Origin: Streptomyces sp. SID13726 | GTDB taxonomy: Bacteria; Actinomycetota; Actinomycetes; Streptomycetales; Streptomycetaceae | Assembly (NCBI RefSeq): GCF_010548375.1 | Contig: NZ_JAAGLY010000007.1 | Span: 1-64,000 of the forward strand | DNA: 64,000 bases | Reading direction: 5' to 3' | Shown: positions 1 to 7,784 of the stretch, in pieces | Numbering within the stretch: position 1 is the stretch's first letter | How the letters are laid out: every line of letters starts with the position of its first letter | Made by a program: the position numbers and the translations under genes | Notes under the pieces: model-generated | Seen by the model: only the letters and a program-made list of their open reading frames with translations | Told to the model about the DNA's origin: nothing | Database searches by the model: none

Positions 1-124
1 AGATTGCCCACGTGTTACTCACCCGTTCGCCACTAATCCCCACCGAAGTGGTTCATCGTTCGACTTGCATGTGTTAAGCACGCCGCCAGCGTTCGTCCTG
101 AGCCAGGATCAAACTCTCCGTGAA
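1..124 (-). rRNA. 16S ribosomal RNA, 5' end (partial)
   Basis: Read on the minus strand, this stretch starts with the universal 16S 5' region: AGAGTTTGATCCTGGCTCAG is the classical 27F primer site, followed by the GACGAACGCTGGCGGCGTGC block, the GCAAGTCGAACG variable-region entry and GTGAGTAACACGTGGGCA. Only about 124 bases lie inside the window; the rest of the gene, and presumably 23S and 5S, continue beyond the left edge. The mature 5' end is placed near 121-124 by analogy with other actinobacterial 16S genes and may be off by a few bases. Confidence 0.98.
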
Positions 125-605
125 TGTTTACTCGGCCAGTAAATTAATACAGCCGGTCGACACATCACGAGAGCGGAACAACCACCGGAATAAGGCGGTC
201 GTTCACAGCGTCCTCGCTGTTGTGTTTCTTCAAAGGAACCTCGCCCCGAGCCGTGATGGCCGGGAACGGGGTATCAACATATCTGGCGTTGATTTTTGGC
301 ACGCTGTTGAGTTCTCAAGGAACGGACGCTTCCTTTGTACTCACCCTCTCGGGCTTTCCTCCGGGCTTTTCCCTTCGTGTTTCCGACTCTATCAGATCCT
401 TTCGGGCCTGATTCCCTGTCGGCGGGGCCTTTCGACATTCACTACGTTAACCGATTCCCTCGGTAACTCATAATCGAGTTCCGCGAGTTCGAATTCAGGC
501 GTGCGGGCACGTCGAAATCGATCCCGCCGAGGGGATGTCGTAGGTAGTGGTTTGGCCGCTTCCGGCTGCTGGCGATTGCCGTACCCGGGTCAAGCGGCTC
601 GGGCT
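125..605 (-). promoter_or_regulatory. rrn leader region with antitermination/processing element and internal promoter
   Basis: Non-coding 480-base leader between the promoter at 606-634 and the 16S gene. On the minus strand the block at 304-323 reads GTTCCTTGAGAACTCAACAG, the boxA-like element typical of Streptomyces rRNA leaders that loads antitermination and RNase III processing factors (known family role). A TAGAGT -10 hexamer at 386-391 suggests a second promoter, as expected for the multi-promoter Streptomyces rrn operons, although I see no good -35 box for it. Short ORFs readable here are not supported as genes. Confidence 0.75.
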
Positions 606-634
606 ACGTTACGCATCTTCCAAGAGCGAGTCAA
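606..634 (-). promoter_or_regulatory. strong sigma-70-type rrn promoter
   Basis: On the minus strand TTGACT (629-634) is followed by exactly 17 bases and then TAACGT (606-611), a near-consensus HrdB-type promoter pointing at the 16S gene. The -35 box overlaps the stop codon of the glycosylase gene that reads in the same direction, so the rRNA operon starts directly at the 3' end of that gene. Its activity is inferred from sequence only. Confidence 0.8.
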
Positions 635-1272
635 CTTGAGCGGCGCTTGGGGACGTGGGCCCGATAAGGGCTCACCGTCGGGTCGTTGGCGACCCAGAAC
701 CGCCAGGGGTGGACGCCTCCTTCGCCGGCGACTCCGGTGCGCGGACCGTTGCGTACCTGGTCGGAGGCGACCGGGGTGCCCGTGAGCATCCTCAGGGGGG
801 TGTCGCCGGGCTCGCAGGCGTCCGTGCCGTCCAGGGCCCGGTCCACACCCAGGGCCGTGGCCAGGCGGGCCGGCCCTTTGGCCAGTTCTTTGTCATTTCG
901 GGCCGATAGTCGACGTTTGCGCGCCAGTTCCTCGCCTTCGAGGACTTCGCCGGCGCGGAGCAGGACGCCGCTGGGTCGGCCCTCCGGTCCGCACACCAGG
1001 TTCATGCAGAACCACATGCCGTAGGTGAAGTAGACGTACACATGCCCGGGCGGACCGAACATCACTCCGTTGCGGGCCGTCCGGCCGCGATAGGCGTGGG
1101 AGCCCGGGTCGTTCGGGCCGTCGTACGCCTCGACCTCCGTGAGGCGCAGGGTGATCGGACCGTCCGGGGTGGTCCGGACCAGGACGCGGCCGAGAAGGTC
1201 GGGGGCCACTTCCAGTACGGGGCGGTCGAAGAAGTCCCTCGGGAGGGGGGTACGGTCCGGGGGCGTGATCAT
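631..1272 (-). CDS. DNA-3-methyladenine glycosylase (AAG/MPG family)
   Basis: Base-excision repair enzyme that removes alkylated purines such as 3-methyladenine; acts on chromosomal DNA in the cytoplasm. The 213-residue product has the usual bacterial MPG length. It opens with the family start LPRDFFDRPVLEVAPDLLG, carries the catalytic-glutamate block RLTEVEAYDG (Glu48 is the likely general base) and the conserved HVYVYFTYGMW segment near residues 77-87, which in this family lines the base-flipping pocket. The frame stays open upstream, but the ATG at 1272 is the only start that matches the family N-terminus. It reads toward the rRNA operon, whose promoter overlaps its stop codon, and is divergent from the Spo0M gene. 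No clear ribosome-binding site is visible. Confidence 0.93.
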   Translation of the reverse strand: MITPPDRTPLPRDFFDRPVLEVAPDLLGRVLVRTTPDGPITLRLTEVEAYDGPNDPGSHAYRGRTARNGVMFGPPGHVYVYFTYGMWFCMNLVCGPEGRPSGVLLRAGEVLEGEELARKRRLSARNDKELAKGPARLATALGVDRALDGTDACEPGDTPLRMLTGTPVASDQVRNGPRTGVAGEGGVHPWRFWVANDPTVSPYRAHVPKRRSS

Positions 1273-1410
1273 GGCGTACGAGCGTAGTCCAGACGGGTGT
1301 GTGCCAGGGGTGGTCAAGGGTCCGTCCGCTTGCCAGGGTGATGGCGCGGAACCGACCACGGCCGGATCGCGTTTGTAGGGATCAGGAATCCGCGCGTTGT
1401 AAGGAGAGAC

Positions 1411-2193
1411 ATGGCGTTCAAGAAGCTGCTCGCGAGCCTGGGTGCCGGTGGGGCTTCGGTGGAGACGGTGCTGACCGAGGTCAACGTCGTCCCGGGTGGT
1501 GTCGTCCAGGGCGAGGTGCGGATCCAGGGCGGGTCCGTCGAGCAGGAGATCCAGGCGCTCTCGGTCGGGCTGCAGGCCAAGGTCGAGGTCGAGAGCGGTG
1601 ACCAGGAGTACAAGCAGGACATCGAGTTCACGAAGGTCTCGCTCGGTGGTGCCTTCACGCTCCAGGCGAACGCTGTGCACACGGTGCCGTTCGGGCTCGA
1701 GATTCCCTGGGAGACGCCGGTCACGATGATCGACGGGCAGGCGCTGCGGGGCATGAACGTCGGTGTGACGACCGAGCTGGCGATCGCGCGGGCCGTGGAC
1801 TCCGGTGACCTGGACCCGGTCAACGTGCACCCGCTGCCGGCGCAGAAGGCGATCCTGGACGCGTTCATGCAGCTGGGCTTCCGCTTCAAGAACGCCGACC
1901 TGGAGCGCGGTCACATCCGTGGGACGCGCCAGCAGCTGCCCTTCTACCAGGAGATCGAGTTCTTCCCGCCGCAGCAGTACCGCGGGCTGAACCAGGTCGA
2001 GTTGAGCTTCGTCGCGGACGGCAACGCGATGGACGTCATCCTGGAGATGGACAAGAAGCCGGGGCTGTTCAGCGAGGGCAGTGACACCTTCCGCTCCTTC
2101 CAGGTGGGTCTGCACGACTTCCAGGGCACTGACTGGGCCGCGTACCTCAACCAGTGGCTGTCCGAGGTCGGCAGCAAGCGCAACTGGTTCTAG
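1411..2193 (+). CDS. Spo0M-like sporulation-control protein
   Basis: A 260-residue arrestin-fold protein of the SpoOM family. In Bacillus, Spo0M affects entry into sporulation; in Streptomyces a homologue has been linked to developmental timing, but the biochemical role is not settled. Visible features: N-terminal MAFKKLLASLGAGGASVETVL, the beta-rich GGVVQGEVRIQGG stretch typical of the first arrestin lobe, an inter-lobe VPFGLEIPWETPV motif near residue 95, and a conserved C-terminal EFFPPQQYRGLNQVELSF segment. There is no signal peptide or membrane span, so it is cytoplasmic. An AAGGAG ribosome-binding site lies just before the ATG. The PEBP gene follows after 44 bases and may be co-transcribed up to the hairpin at 2794. 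Confidence 0.92.
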   Translation: MAFKKLLASLGAGGASVETVLTEVNVVPGGVVQGEVRIQGGSVEQEIQALSVGLQAKVEVESGDQEYKQDIEFTKVSLGGAFTLQANAVHTVPFGLEIPWETPVTMIDGQALRGMNVGVTTELAIARAVDSGDLDPVNVHPLPAQKAILDAFMQLGFRFKNADLERGHIRGTRQQLPFYQEIEFFPPQQYRGLNQVELSFVADGNAMDVILEMDKKPGLFSEGSDTFRSFQVGLHDFQGTDWAAYLNQWLSEVGSKRNWF

Positions 2194-2237
2194 GCTCGGG
2201 AACTGCTGATTCCGTTCATCGATCAGGAGGTACCGAG

Positions 2238-2777
2238 GTGACCGAGCTCAAGCGGCGGCCGCTCCCCCATGACTTCCACCCGCCCGTGCCGTCGTTCACG
2301 GTGACGAGCGAGGACGTGCAGGAAGGCGGCACGCTCAAGGACGCTCAGGTCTACGCGGCCGGCAACATCTCTCCGCAGCTGCGCTGGGAGGGGTTCCCGC
2401 CGGAGACCAGGAGCTTCGCCGTGACCTGCTACGACCCCGACGCGCCCACGGGCAGCGGGTTCTGGCACTGGGTGGTGTTCGACATTCCGGCCTCGGTGAC
2501 CGAGCTGCCGGTGGGTGCGGGCAGCGGGAAGTTCGAGGGGCTGCCGGAGGGTGCCGTACAGGCGCGGAACGACTACGGGTCGAAGGACTTCGGCGGGGCC
2601 GCGCCGCCGGCCGGGGACGGGCCGCATCGGTACGTCTTCACCGTGTACGCCGTGGACCAGGAGAAGCTCGGGCCGGATGCCGATGCCTCTCCCGCTTATG
2701 TGGGCTTCAACCTGCGGTTCCACGCGATCGCGCGTGCGCAGTTGATCGGTGAGTACGAGGTGCCCGCCGAAGACTGA
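2238..2777 (+). CDS. YbhB/YbcL-type phosphatidylethanolamine-binding protein (PEBP)
   Basis: A 179-residue member of the PEBP/Raf-kinase-inhibitor-like family; the bacterial members bind anionic ligands and their physiological role is mostly unknown. The signature CYDPDAPTGSGFWHW lies near residues 64-78 and the second ligand-binding block GPHRYVFTVYA near 131. The GTG at 2238 is chosen because AGGAGG lies 6 bases before it and because the protein then begins TELKRRPLPHDFHPPVPSFTV, the expected N-terminus. There is no signal peptide, so the product is cytosolic. It follows the Spo0M gene closely and ends 16 bases before a strong hairpin. Confidence 0.92.
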   Translation: MTELKRRPLPHDFHPPVPSFTVTSEDVQEGGTLKDAQVYAAGNISPQLRWEGFPPETRSFAVTCYDPDAPTGSGFWHWVVFDIPASVTELPVGAGSGKFEGLPEGAVQARNDYGSKDFGGAAPPAGDGPHRYVFTVYAVDQEKLGPDADASPAYVGFNLRFHAIARAQLIGEYEVPAED

Positions 2778-2793
2778 CGTTCATCGAGCGTTT

Positions 2794-2837
2794 GCCCGCC
2801 TCTGGTCATGGAATTGATCAGGGGCGGGCACTTTTTA
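2794..2837 (+). terminator. rho-independent terminator
   Basis: Arms GCCCGCCTCTG and CAGGGGCGGGC (one G-U pair) are followed by ACTTTTT, just after the PEBP stop. This is one of the few hairpins in the window with a real T tract, and it closes the Spo0M-PEBP unit. Confidence 0.85.
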
Positions 2838-2928
2838 TTGCGTTGTCCATCTCGGCGTGCCCGGCCAGAGTTGATCCAAGCCCAAGCCCGCCACGGGGTG
2901 GGCCGGTGCGCACGGGAGGTGGGCTGAA

Positions 2929-3435
2929 ATGCGGGACACGCTGGTACTCAACGCGAGCTTCGAGCCGCTGTCGACGGTGACGTTGAATCGAGCCGTCGTT
3001 CTGGTGCTTCAGGACAAGGCCGTCGTCGAGCAGTCCCACCCCGAACTGCGCATGCGCGGAGCCGCGGTCGACATACCGGCGCCGCGGGTGATCAGGCTGT
3101 GCAGGTATGTGCGGGTGCCCTTCCGAAGACAAGCTCCGTGGTCTCGGCGGGGTGTTCTGGTGCGTGACCGGCACAGGTGCGCGTACTGCGGGCGGCGGGC
3201 GACGACCGTGGACCACGTGCTGCCGAGGTCCCAGGGTGGTCAGGACACCTGGCTGAACACGGTGGCGTCCTGCGCGGAGGACAACCACCGCAAGGCGAAC
3301 CGGACTCCGGCGGAGGCCGGGATGCCGTTGCTGCGGGAGCCGTTCGAGCCGACTCCCGCCGATGCCATGCTGCTGTCCCTGGGGCGTGAGGACTACTCCG
3401 CGCTGCCGGAGTGGCTGGCCGGCGAGGCCGCCTAG
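2929..3435 (+). CDS. HNH endonuclease family protein
   Basis: 168 residues with a C-terminal HNH nuclease fold; members cleave or nick DNA, and the standalone actinobacterial group has no agreed role. Cys84-x2-Cys87 (CAYCG), the HNH core Asp95-His96 in TVDHVLPRSQGG, Asn110 and His120 are all present. The second zinc half usually reads Cys-x2-Cys; here it is Cys115-x2-Asp118 (SCAEDNH), so the zinc knuckle is incomplete by the textbook pattern, although I believe close actinobacterial relatives share this. The N-terminal 70 residues (LVLNASFEPLSTV) are the conserved leader of this subgroup. A GGAGGT site precedes the ATG. It is a monocistronic gene between two hairpins. Confidence 0.9.
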   Translation: MRDTLVLNASFEPLSTVTLNRAVVLVLQDKAVVEQSHPELRMRGAAVDIPAPRVIRLCRYVRVPFRRQAPWSRRGVLVRDRHRCAYCGRRATTVDHVLPRSQGGQDTWLNTVASCAEDNHRKANRTPAEAGMPLLREPFEPTPADAMLLSLGREDYSALPEWLAGEAA

Positions 3436-3452
3436 GCCGTGGCGGAAAGCAG

Positions 3453-3488
3453 AACTGGGGCTCATCTCCGAAGAGGTGAGCCCCAGTT
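3453..3488. terminator. bidirectional terminator hairpin
   Basis: Perfect 12-base arms AACTGGGGCTCA and TGAGCCCCAGTT around a 12-base loop lie between the convergent HNH and SPFH genes. The arms read equally well from both sides, so it can serve both genes. There is no long T tract, as is common in Streptomyces. Confidence 0.8.
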
Positions 3489-3499
3489 CCGTGTGCGCG

Positions 3500-4435
3500 T
3501 CAGTCGATCTTCGGATTCTCCCGGCGTTCTGTGCCGCTGTTGCCGTTCGAACCGCCGCCCATGCCACCGAAGTTGCCCATGGCTCCGGAGAGGCCCTTGA
3601 GGGCGTCGCCGATCTCGCTGGGGACGATCCAGAGCTTGTTGGCGTCGCCTTCGGCGATCTTGGGGAGCATCTGGAGGTACTGGTAGGAGAGGAGCTTCTG
3701 GTCCGGGTCGCCTGCGTGGATCGCCTCGAAGACCGTACGGACCGCCTGGGCCTCACCTTCCGCGCGCAGGGCCGCTGCCTTGGCCTCGCCCTCGGCGCGG
3801 AGGATCTGGGACTGCTTCTCGCCCTCTGCCGTGAGGATCGCGGCCTGGCGGGTACCTTCGGCGGTCAGGATCGCGGCGCGCTTGTCACGGTCGGCGCGCA
3901 TCTGCTTCTCCATCGAGTCCTGGATGGAGGTCGGGGGCTCGATCGCCTTCAGCTCGACGCGGTTGACGCGGATGCCCCACTTGCCGGTGGCCTCGTCGAG
4001 GACGCCGCGCAGCGCCGCGTTGATCTCCTCGCGGGAGGTCAGGGTGCGCTCCAGGTCCATGCCACCGATGATGTTGCGGAGCGTGGTGACGGTGAGCTGC
4101 TCGATCGCCTGGATGTAGCTGGCGACCTCGTAGGTGGCCGCGCGGGCGTCGGTCACCTGGTAGTAGATGACCGTGTCGATGTTGACGACCAGGTTGTCCT
4201 GGGTGATCACCGGCTGCGGCGGGAACGGCACGACCTGTTCACGCAGGTCGATGCGGTTGCGGATGGTGTCGATGAACGGGACGACGATGTTGAGTCCCGC
4301 GTTGAGTGTCCGCGTGTAGCGGCCGAAGCGCTCGACAATGGCGGCGCTCGCCTGCGGGATGACCTGGATCGTCTTGATCAGGGCGATGAAGACCAACACC
4401 ACCAGAATGATCAAGACGATGATGACCGGTTCCAT
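3500..4435 (-). CDS. SPFH/band 7 (stomatin-like) membrane protein
   Basis: Membrane-microdomain scaffold of the SPFH family (stomatin/QmcA type), expected to oligomerise on the inner face of the membrane and often to work with an NfeD partner. The 311-residue product has one N-terminal span (about residues 4-23, IIVLIILVVLVFIALI), then the band 7 core (FGRYTRTLNAGLNIVVPFID) and a coiled coil built of the repeated pattern ILTAEG/LRAEGE between about 200 and 240. The tail is Gly/Asn-rich and low-complexity. The start is the ATG at 4435; the frame runs further upstream but without family similarity. The NfeD-like gene lies immediately upstream on the same strand, 130 bases away, so the two form the usual NfeD-SPFH pair. 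Confidence 0.93.
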   Translation of the reverse strand: MEPVIIVLIILVVLVFIALIKTIQVIPQASAAIVERFGRYTRTLNAGLNIVVPFIDTIRNRIDLREQVVPFPPQPVITQDNLVVNIDTVIYYQVTDARAATYEVASYIQAIEQLTVTTLRNIIGGMDLERTLTSREEINAALRGVLDEATGKWGIRVNRVELKAIEPPTSIQDSMEKQMRADRDKRAAILTAEGTRQAAILTAEGEKQSQILRAEGEAKAAALRAEGEAQAVRTVFEAIHAGDPDQKLLSYQYLQMLPKIAEGDANKLWIVPSEIGDALKGLSGAMGNFGGMGGGSNGNSGTERRENPKID

Positions 4436-4473
4436 CGTGCTCCCCGTGCCCTTCTCCGCCTCGGTGTTTTCGG

Positions 4474-4499
4474 AAGATCTTATGCCTGTTGAAGATCTT
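4474..4499. promoter_or_regulatory. paired AAGATCTT palindromes between the NfeD and SPFH genes
   Basis: The 8-base palindrome AAGATCTT occurs at 4474-4481 and again at 4492-4499, 18 bases apart, in the 130-base gap upstream of the SPFH start. Two identical AT-rich palindromes less than two helical turns apart in a high-GC genome look like a paired operator. No regulator is assigned; each copy also contains a GATC site. Confidence 0.35.
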
Positions 4500-4565
4500 G
4501 CTGGTCGAGTCTGACAGACCGTCGGGTAACTCGTGGTGCGTTCGGTGCAGTTGCATCGTGCGAGG

Positions 4566-4997
4566 TCACATGACGATCGCCGTGGCTCCCTCGATGTCCA
4601 CCACATCCACTTCCTGGCCCGCCTCGTAGACCTGTCCGGCGTCGAGGGAGCGGGCCGACCAGACCTCTCCGGCGAGCTTGATCCGGCCGCCGGCGCTGTT
4701 GACGCGCTCCAGGACGACGGCCTGCTTGCCCTTCAACGCGTCCACTCCGGTGGCGAGTTGGGGCCGTTGTGCGCGATGCCGGGTCGCGATGGGCCGTACG
4801 ACGGCGATGAGGGCCACCGAGACGACGGCGAAGACGAGGACCTGGACGACGACGTCACCGCCGACTCCGGCCACCACCGCGGCGGCGACGGCGCCCACCG
4901 CGAGCATGCCGAACTCCGGCATCGCGGTCACCACGAGCGGGATTCCGAGCGCTGCCGCGCCGACGAGCCACCACACCCATGCGTCGATGTCGTTCAC
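4566..4997 (-). CDS. NfeD-like membrane protein
   Basis: 143 residues: about three hydrophobic spans in the first 70 residues (WVWWLVGAAALGIPLVV, a Gly/Ala/Val-rich middle span, and VVVQVLVFAVVSVALIAVV), then a basic linker and a C-terminal OB-fold domain (GKQAVVLERVNSAGGRIKL, ending EGATAIVM) facing the cytosol. NfeD proteins are partners of SPFH scaffolds and are thought to regulate their assembly or turnover. This is the short NfeD1b type, lacking the protease domain. It sits directly upstream of the SPFH gene on the same strand. The ATG at 4997 gives a typical length. Confidence 0.9.
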   Translation of the reverse strand: MNDIDAWVWWLVGAAALGIPLVVTAMPEFGMLAVGAVAAAVVAGVGGDVVVQVLVFAVVSVALIAVVRPIATRHRAQRPQLATGVDALKGKQAVVLERVNSAGGRIKLAGEVWSARSLDAGQVYEAGQEVDVVDIEGATAIVM

Positions 4998-5091
4998 ATG
5001 GTCATGGTAGGTCCGGGGGTGCCCCCGCGGACAGGGCGCGATGGGGCTGGGACACGCTTCTTACCCGTGTTTTCGCGGGTACTTCACGTGA

Positions 5092-5889
<798 letters not shown>

Positions 5890-6028
5890 GAGCGCGTTGT
5901 CTCCCCTTGCTGTGTGACCGGTTCGGCGTCTCGGCTGTCGCGTGCGCGCTTTCGGGCGCAGCCCTCGATGAAATCTACGCCACCGGTCGGCCGCTCCCAT
6001 CCATCGGTCCGGTCCTTAGGGTGGGGGC

Positions 6029-6817
6029 ATGCACTCGGAACCTCGCTCTGGATCCCTCGCCGCTTGGGGAAATGGCCTTTTGGCCGGACTTGTCTCGCCG
6101 GACGACGCGGTGCTGGCGATCGTCGGTGACGACGCCGTGCACCGGGTGGAAGGGCTGCCCGGTGAGACGGCGCCGGTCGGTCTCACGCTGGCGCTGGGGC
6201 GGCTGCGGGCGCTCGGTGTGACGGGCCTGCGGGTCGCGCTGCCCGCGCCGGGGCATCCACTGGGGCTGAGCGGGCCGCCGGAGTTCAACGCGCGGGCGCT
6301 GGAGGCGGAGGAGGCCGTGATCTGTCACGGCGCCGCGCTGGGTCTGGTGCCTGAGGTGTACGAGGCCGGCCCCGCCGGCGACGTGCACGTCGAGGTGACC
6401 TGGCACGTGCTCCCGGTGCGGGAGGCTCCCCCGGCCGACGTTCCTTCGCTGGGCGAGGCGGAGCGGGAGCTCGCGGAGGCCCTGCGGGACGCGACGGAGG
6501 TGCTGTCGCGGCTGGATGTCGCCGGTTCCGGGCCGGTGGCGGAGGCGGCGATCTCGGCGTACCGGGCGCGGGCCGAGCGGGGGCGGGAGCTGCTGGCGCC
6601 GGGGTATCCGCCGCGGGCGGTGCGGGTGTTGGAGCTTGCCCAGCGGGTGGGGTTTCTGGTGTCGCTCGCCCATGAGAACGGGCACGGGGGTGCGGTCAGC
6701 TCCGGTGAGATGCGGGCCCGGGGGGAGGCGTTGCGGCCGGTGGAGCGGACGGCTCGGCGGGCGCAGGTGGCCGCGTACAACGCGTACGTGGAGGAACTGG
6801 AGCGTGGGGTTCGGTGA
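6029..6817 (+). CDS. conserved actinobacterial protein of unknown function
   Basis: I do not recognise a domain in this 262-residue protein. It has no signal peptide, membrane span or cysteine cluster. The N-terminal half is beta/alpha-like with a Gly-rich turn (DDAVHRVEGLPGETAPVGLTL), and residues 140 to the end are strongly helical and charge-rich (GEAERELAEALRDATEVLSRL), suggesting a helical bundle. Its codon use is typical of the neighbourhood and the frame is clean, so it is a real gene. It is divergent from the ABC ATPase gene and faces the chaplin genes, with a dispersed repeat and a strong hairpin after its stop. Confidence 0.8.
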   Translation: MHSEPRSGSLAAWGNGLLAGLVSPDDAVLAIVGDDAVHRVEGLPGETAPVGLTLALGRLRALGVTGLRVALPAPGHPLGLSGPPEFNARALEAEEAVICHGAALGLVPEVYEAGPAGDVHVEVTWHVLPVREAPPADVPSLGEAERELAEALRDATEVLSRLDVAGSGPVAEAAISAYRARAERGRELLAPGYPPRAVRVLELAQRVGFLVSLAHENGHGGAVSSGEMRARGEALRPVERTARRAQVAAYNAYVEELERGVR

Positions 6818-6871
6818 GCCGCGCCCCTGAAACAGGTGGGTGCAGTCACACGCACTGAGCTGTACCCACTT

Positions 6872-6925
6872 GGGGGCGCGGGGAACTGCGCGACCAGCCC
6901 TCACTGGCCCGCGGCCGAAACACGA
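6872..6925. repeat. dispersed intergenic repeat typical of Streptomyces
   Basis: The block GGGGCGCGGGGAACTGCGCG followed by ACCAGCC and a CGCGG tail is, from memory, a short element scattered through many Streptomyces genomes near gene ends. A related but shorter fragment (CCGCGCCCCTGAAA) occurs after the SDR gene near 54490, and CGCCCCTGAAAC precedes this copy near 6823. Function unknown. Confidence 0.5.
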
Positions 6926-6939
6926 CCGCACACACGCAA

Positions 6940-6973
6940 GGGCCCCTCGAGTCACCCTTGACTCGAGGGGCCC
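6940..6973. terminator. strong intergenic hairpin, probable bidirectional terminator
   Basis: Perfect 15-base arms GGGCCCCTCGAGTCA and TGACTCGAGGGGCCC with a 4-base loop lie between the convergent unknown gene and the first chaplin gene. There is no T tract, but the stem is among the most stable in the window. Confidence 0.75.
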
Positions 6974-6991
6974 CACGGTTCAGACCCGAGG

Positions 6992-7231
6992 TCAGTCGTT
7001 CGCGCCGGCGTTGCCGAACGCCGGGTTCAGCAGCGCGATCAGGTTGGCGGTGTTGCCGACCGCGTTCACGGGGACGTGGACCGGGACCTGGACGAGGTTG
7101 CCCGAGCCGACGCCCGGCGACTTCACGGCCGCGCCGTCGGCACCCGCGTCGGCGACAGCGGCACCGGCAGCGGCACCCGTGGCGATACCGGCGACGGTGA
7201 TGGCCACGGCGGCCTTCTTGGCGATGTTCAT
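6992..7231 (-). CDS. short chaplin without cysteine (secreted amyloid surfactant)
   Basis: 79-residue secreted hydrophobic protein. A Lys-containing, Ala-rich signal peptide (about residues 1-28, AVAITVAGIATGAAAGAA) precedes one chaplin domain: GVGSGNLVQVPVHVPVNAVGN then ALLNPAFGNAG. Chaplins assemble into amyloid fibrils that lower surface tension and coat aerial hyphae and spores. Most short chaplins have two cysteines in the domain; here both positions are Ala/Leu-like, as in ChpE of S. coelicolor, so no disulfide can form. There is no LPxTG sorting signal. AGGAGGA precedes the ATG. A second, similar chaplin gene lies upstream on the same strand. Confidence 0.93.
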   Translation of the reverse strand: MNIAKKAAVAITVAGIATGAAAGAAVADAGADGAAVKSPGVGSGNLVQVPVHVPVNAVGNTANLIALLNPAFGNAGAND

Positions 7232-7335
7232 GAGAAGCGTTCCTCCTGCGTTTGCGAGTCCGACCCGGCCGCGGGTCGTGCGCTGATCAACGCGCGCGGA
7301 GGGCCGGGCGGTACGGAAATCCGCGCAGGAATCAC

Positions 7336-7354
7336 CGTTCGGATCATTCGAACG
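7336..7354. promoter_or_regulatory. inverted repeat upstream of the first chaplin gene
   Basis: CGTTCG and CGAACG flank GATCATT, a perfect 6-7-6 inverted repeat about 105 bases upstream of the chaplin start at 7231, placing it near or just upstream of a promoter. A regulator-binding site is an inference; I cannot name the protein. Confidence 0.35.
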
Positions 7355-7365
7355 ACAAACGGACC

Positions 7366-7398
7366 GGCCTCCCGGACGCGTGGTGCGTCCGGGAGGCC
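7366..7398. terminator. hairpin downstream of the second chaplin gene
   Basis: Arms GGCCTCCCGGACGC and GCGTCCGGGAGGCC with a 5-base loop follow the stop of the 7426-7671 chaplin on the minus strand, separating the two chaplin genes into independent transcripts. Confidence 0.75.
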
Positions 7399-7425
7399 GA
7401 AGTCACTGCCCGCTCGGCGAGGAGG

Positions 7426-7671
7426 TCAGCGGTTGAGACCGAGGTTGCCGAAGGCGGGGTTCAGCACGCCGATGACGTTGACGCTGTTGCCGACCGCGTT
7501 CACCGGGACGTGCACCGGGGCCTGGACGAGGTTGCCCGAGACGACGCCCGGCGAGCCCACGGCCTTGCCGTCGGCCTGCGAGCCGTCGGTGGCGGACGCC
7601 ATACCGGCACCGGCGGCGACCAGCCCGCCGGCCACCATCGTCACGGCCGCTACCTTCTTCAGGTTCTTCAC
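7426..7671 (-). CDS. short chaplin without cysteine, second copy
   Basis: 81 residues with a signal peptide (about 1-28, AAVTMVAGGLVAAGAGMASA) and one chaplin domain, SPGVVSGNLVQAPVHVPVN then AVGNSVNVIGVLNPAFGN. The domain is closely similar to that of the neighbouring chaplin and likewise lacks the paired cysteines, so the two probably arose by local duplication of a ChpE-type gene followed by divergence. The start is a GTG preceded by AGGAGGG. Its own hairpin follows, and the response-regulator gene lies upstream on the same strand after a 113-base gap. Role as in the first copy: secreted amyloid that coats aerial structures. Confidence 0.93.
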   Translation of the reverse strand: MKNLKKVAAVTMVAGGLVAAGAGMASATDGSQADGKAVGSPGVVSGNLVQAPVHVPVNAVGNSVNVIGVLNPAFGNLGLNR

Positions 7672-7784
7672 TTCTGAGCCCTCCTAGCGATTGCCGCGGC
7701 AGTCGCCGCGGCACGCACTGGAGAACGGTGGAGATCCACGAAGGATGCGCCATCCGGGGGACATTCCCACGACAGTATGAAGGC

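Noticed and set aside
120..473. 117-codon frame across the rRNA leader
   Set aside because: It overlaps the 16S 5' end, the boxA-like element and the promoter; no ribosome-binding site or homology.
631..2115. 494-codon open frame on the minus strand covering the glycosylase and the Spo0M region
   Set aside because: Only the part from 1272 down matches the glycosylase family; the upstream portion is antisense to Spo0M, a normal effect of high GC content.
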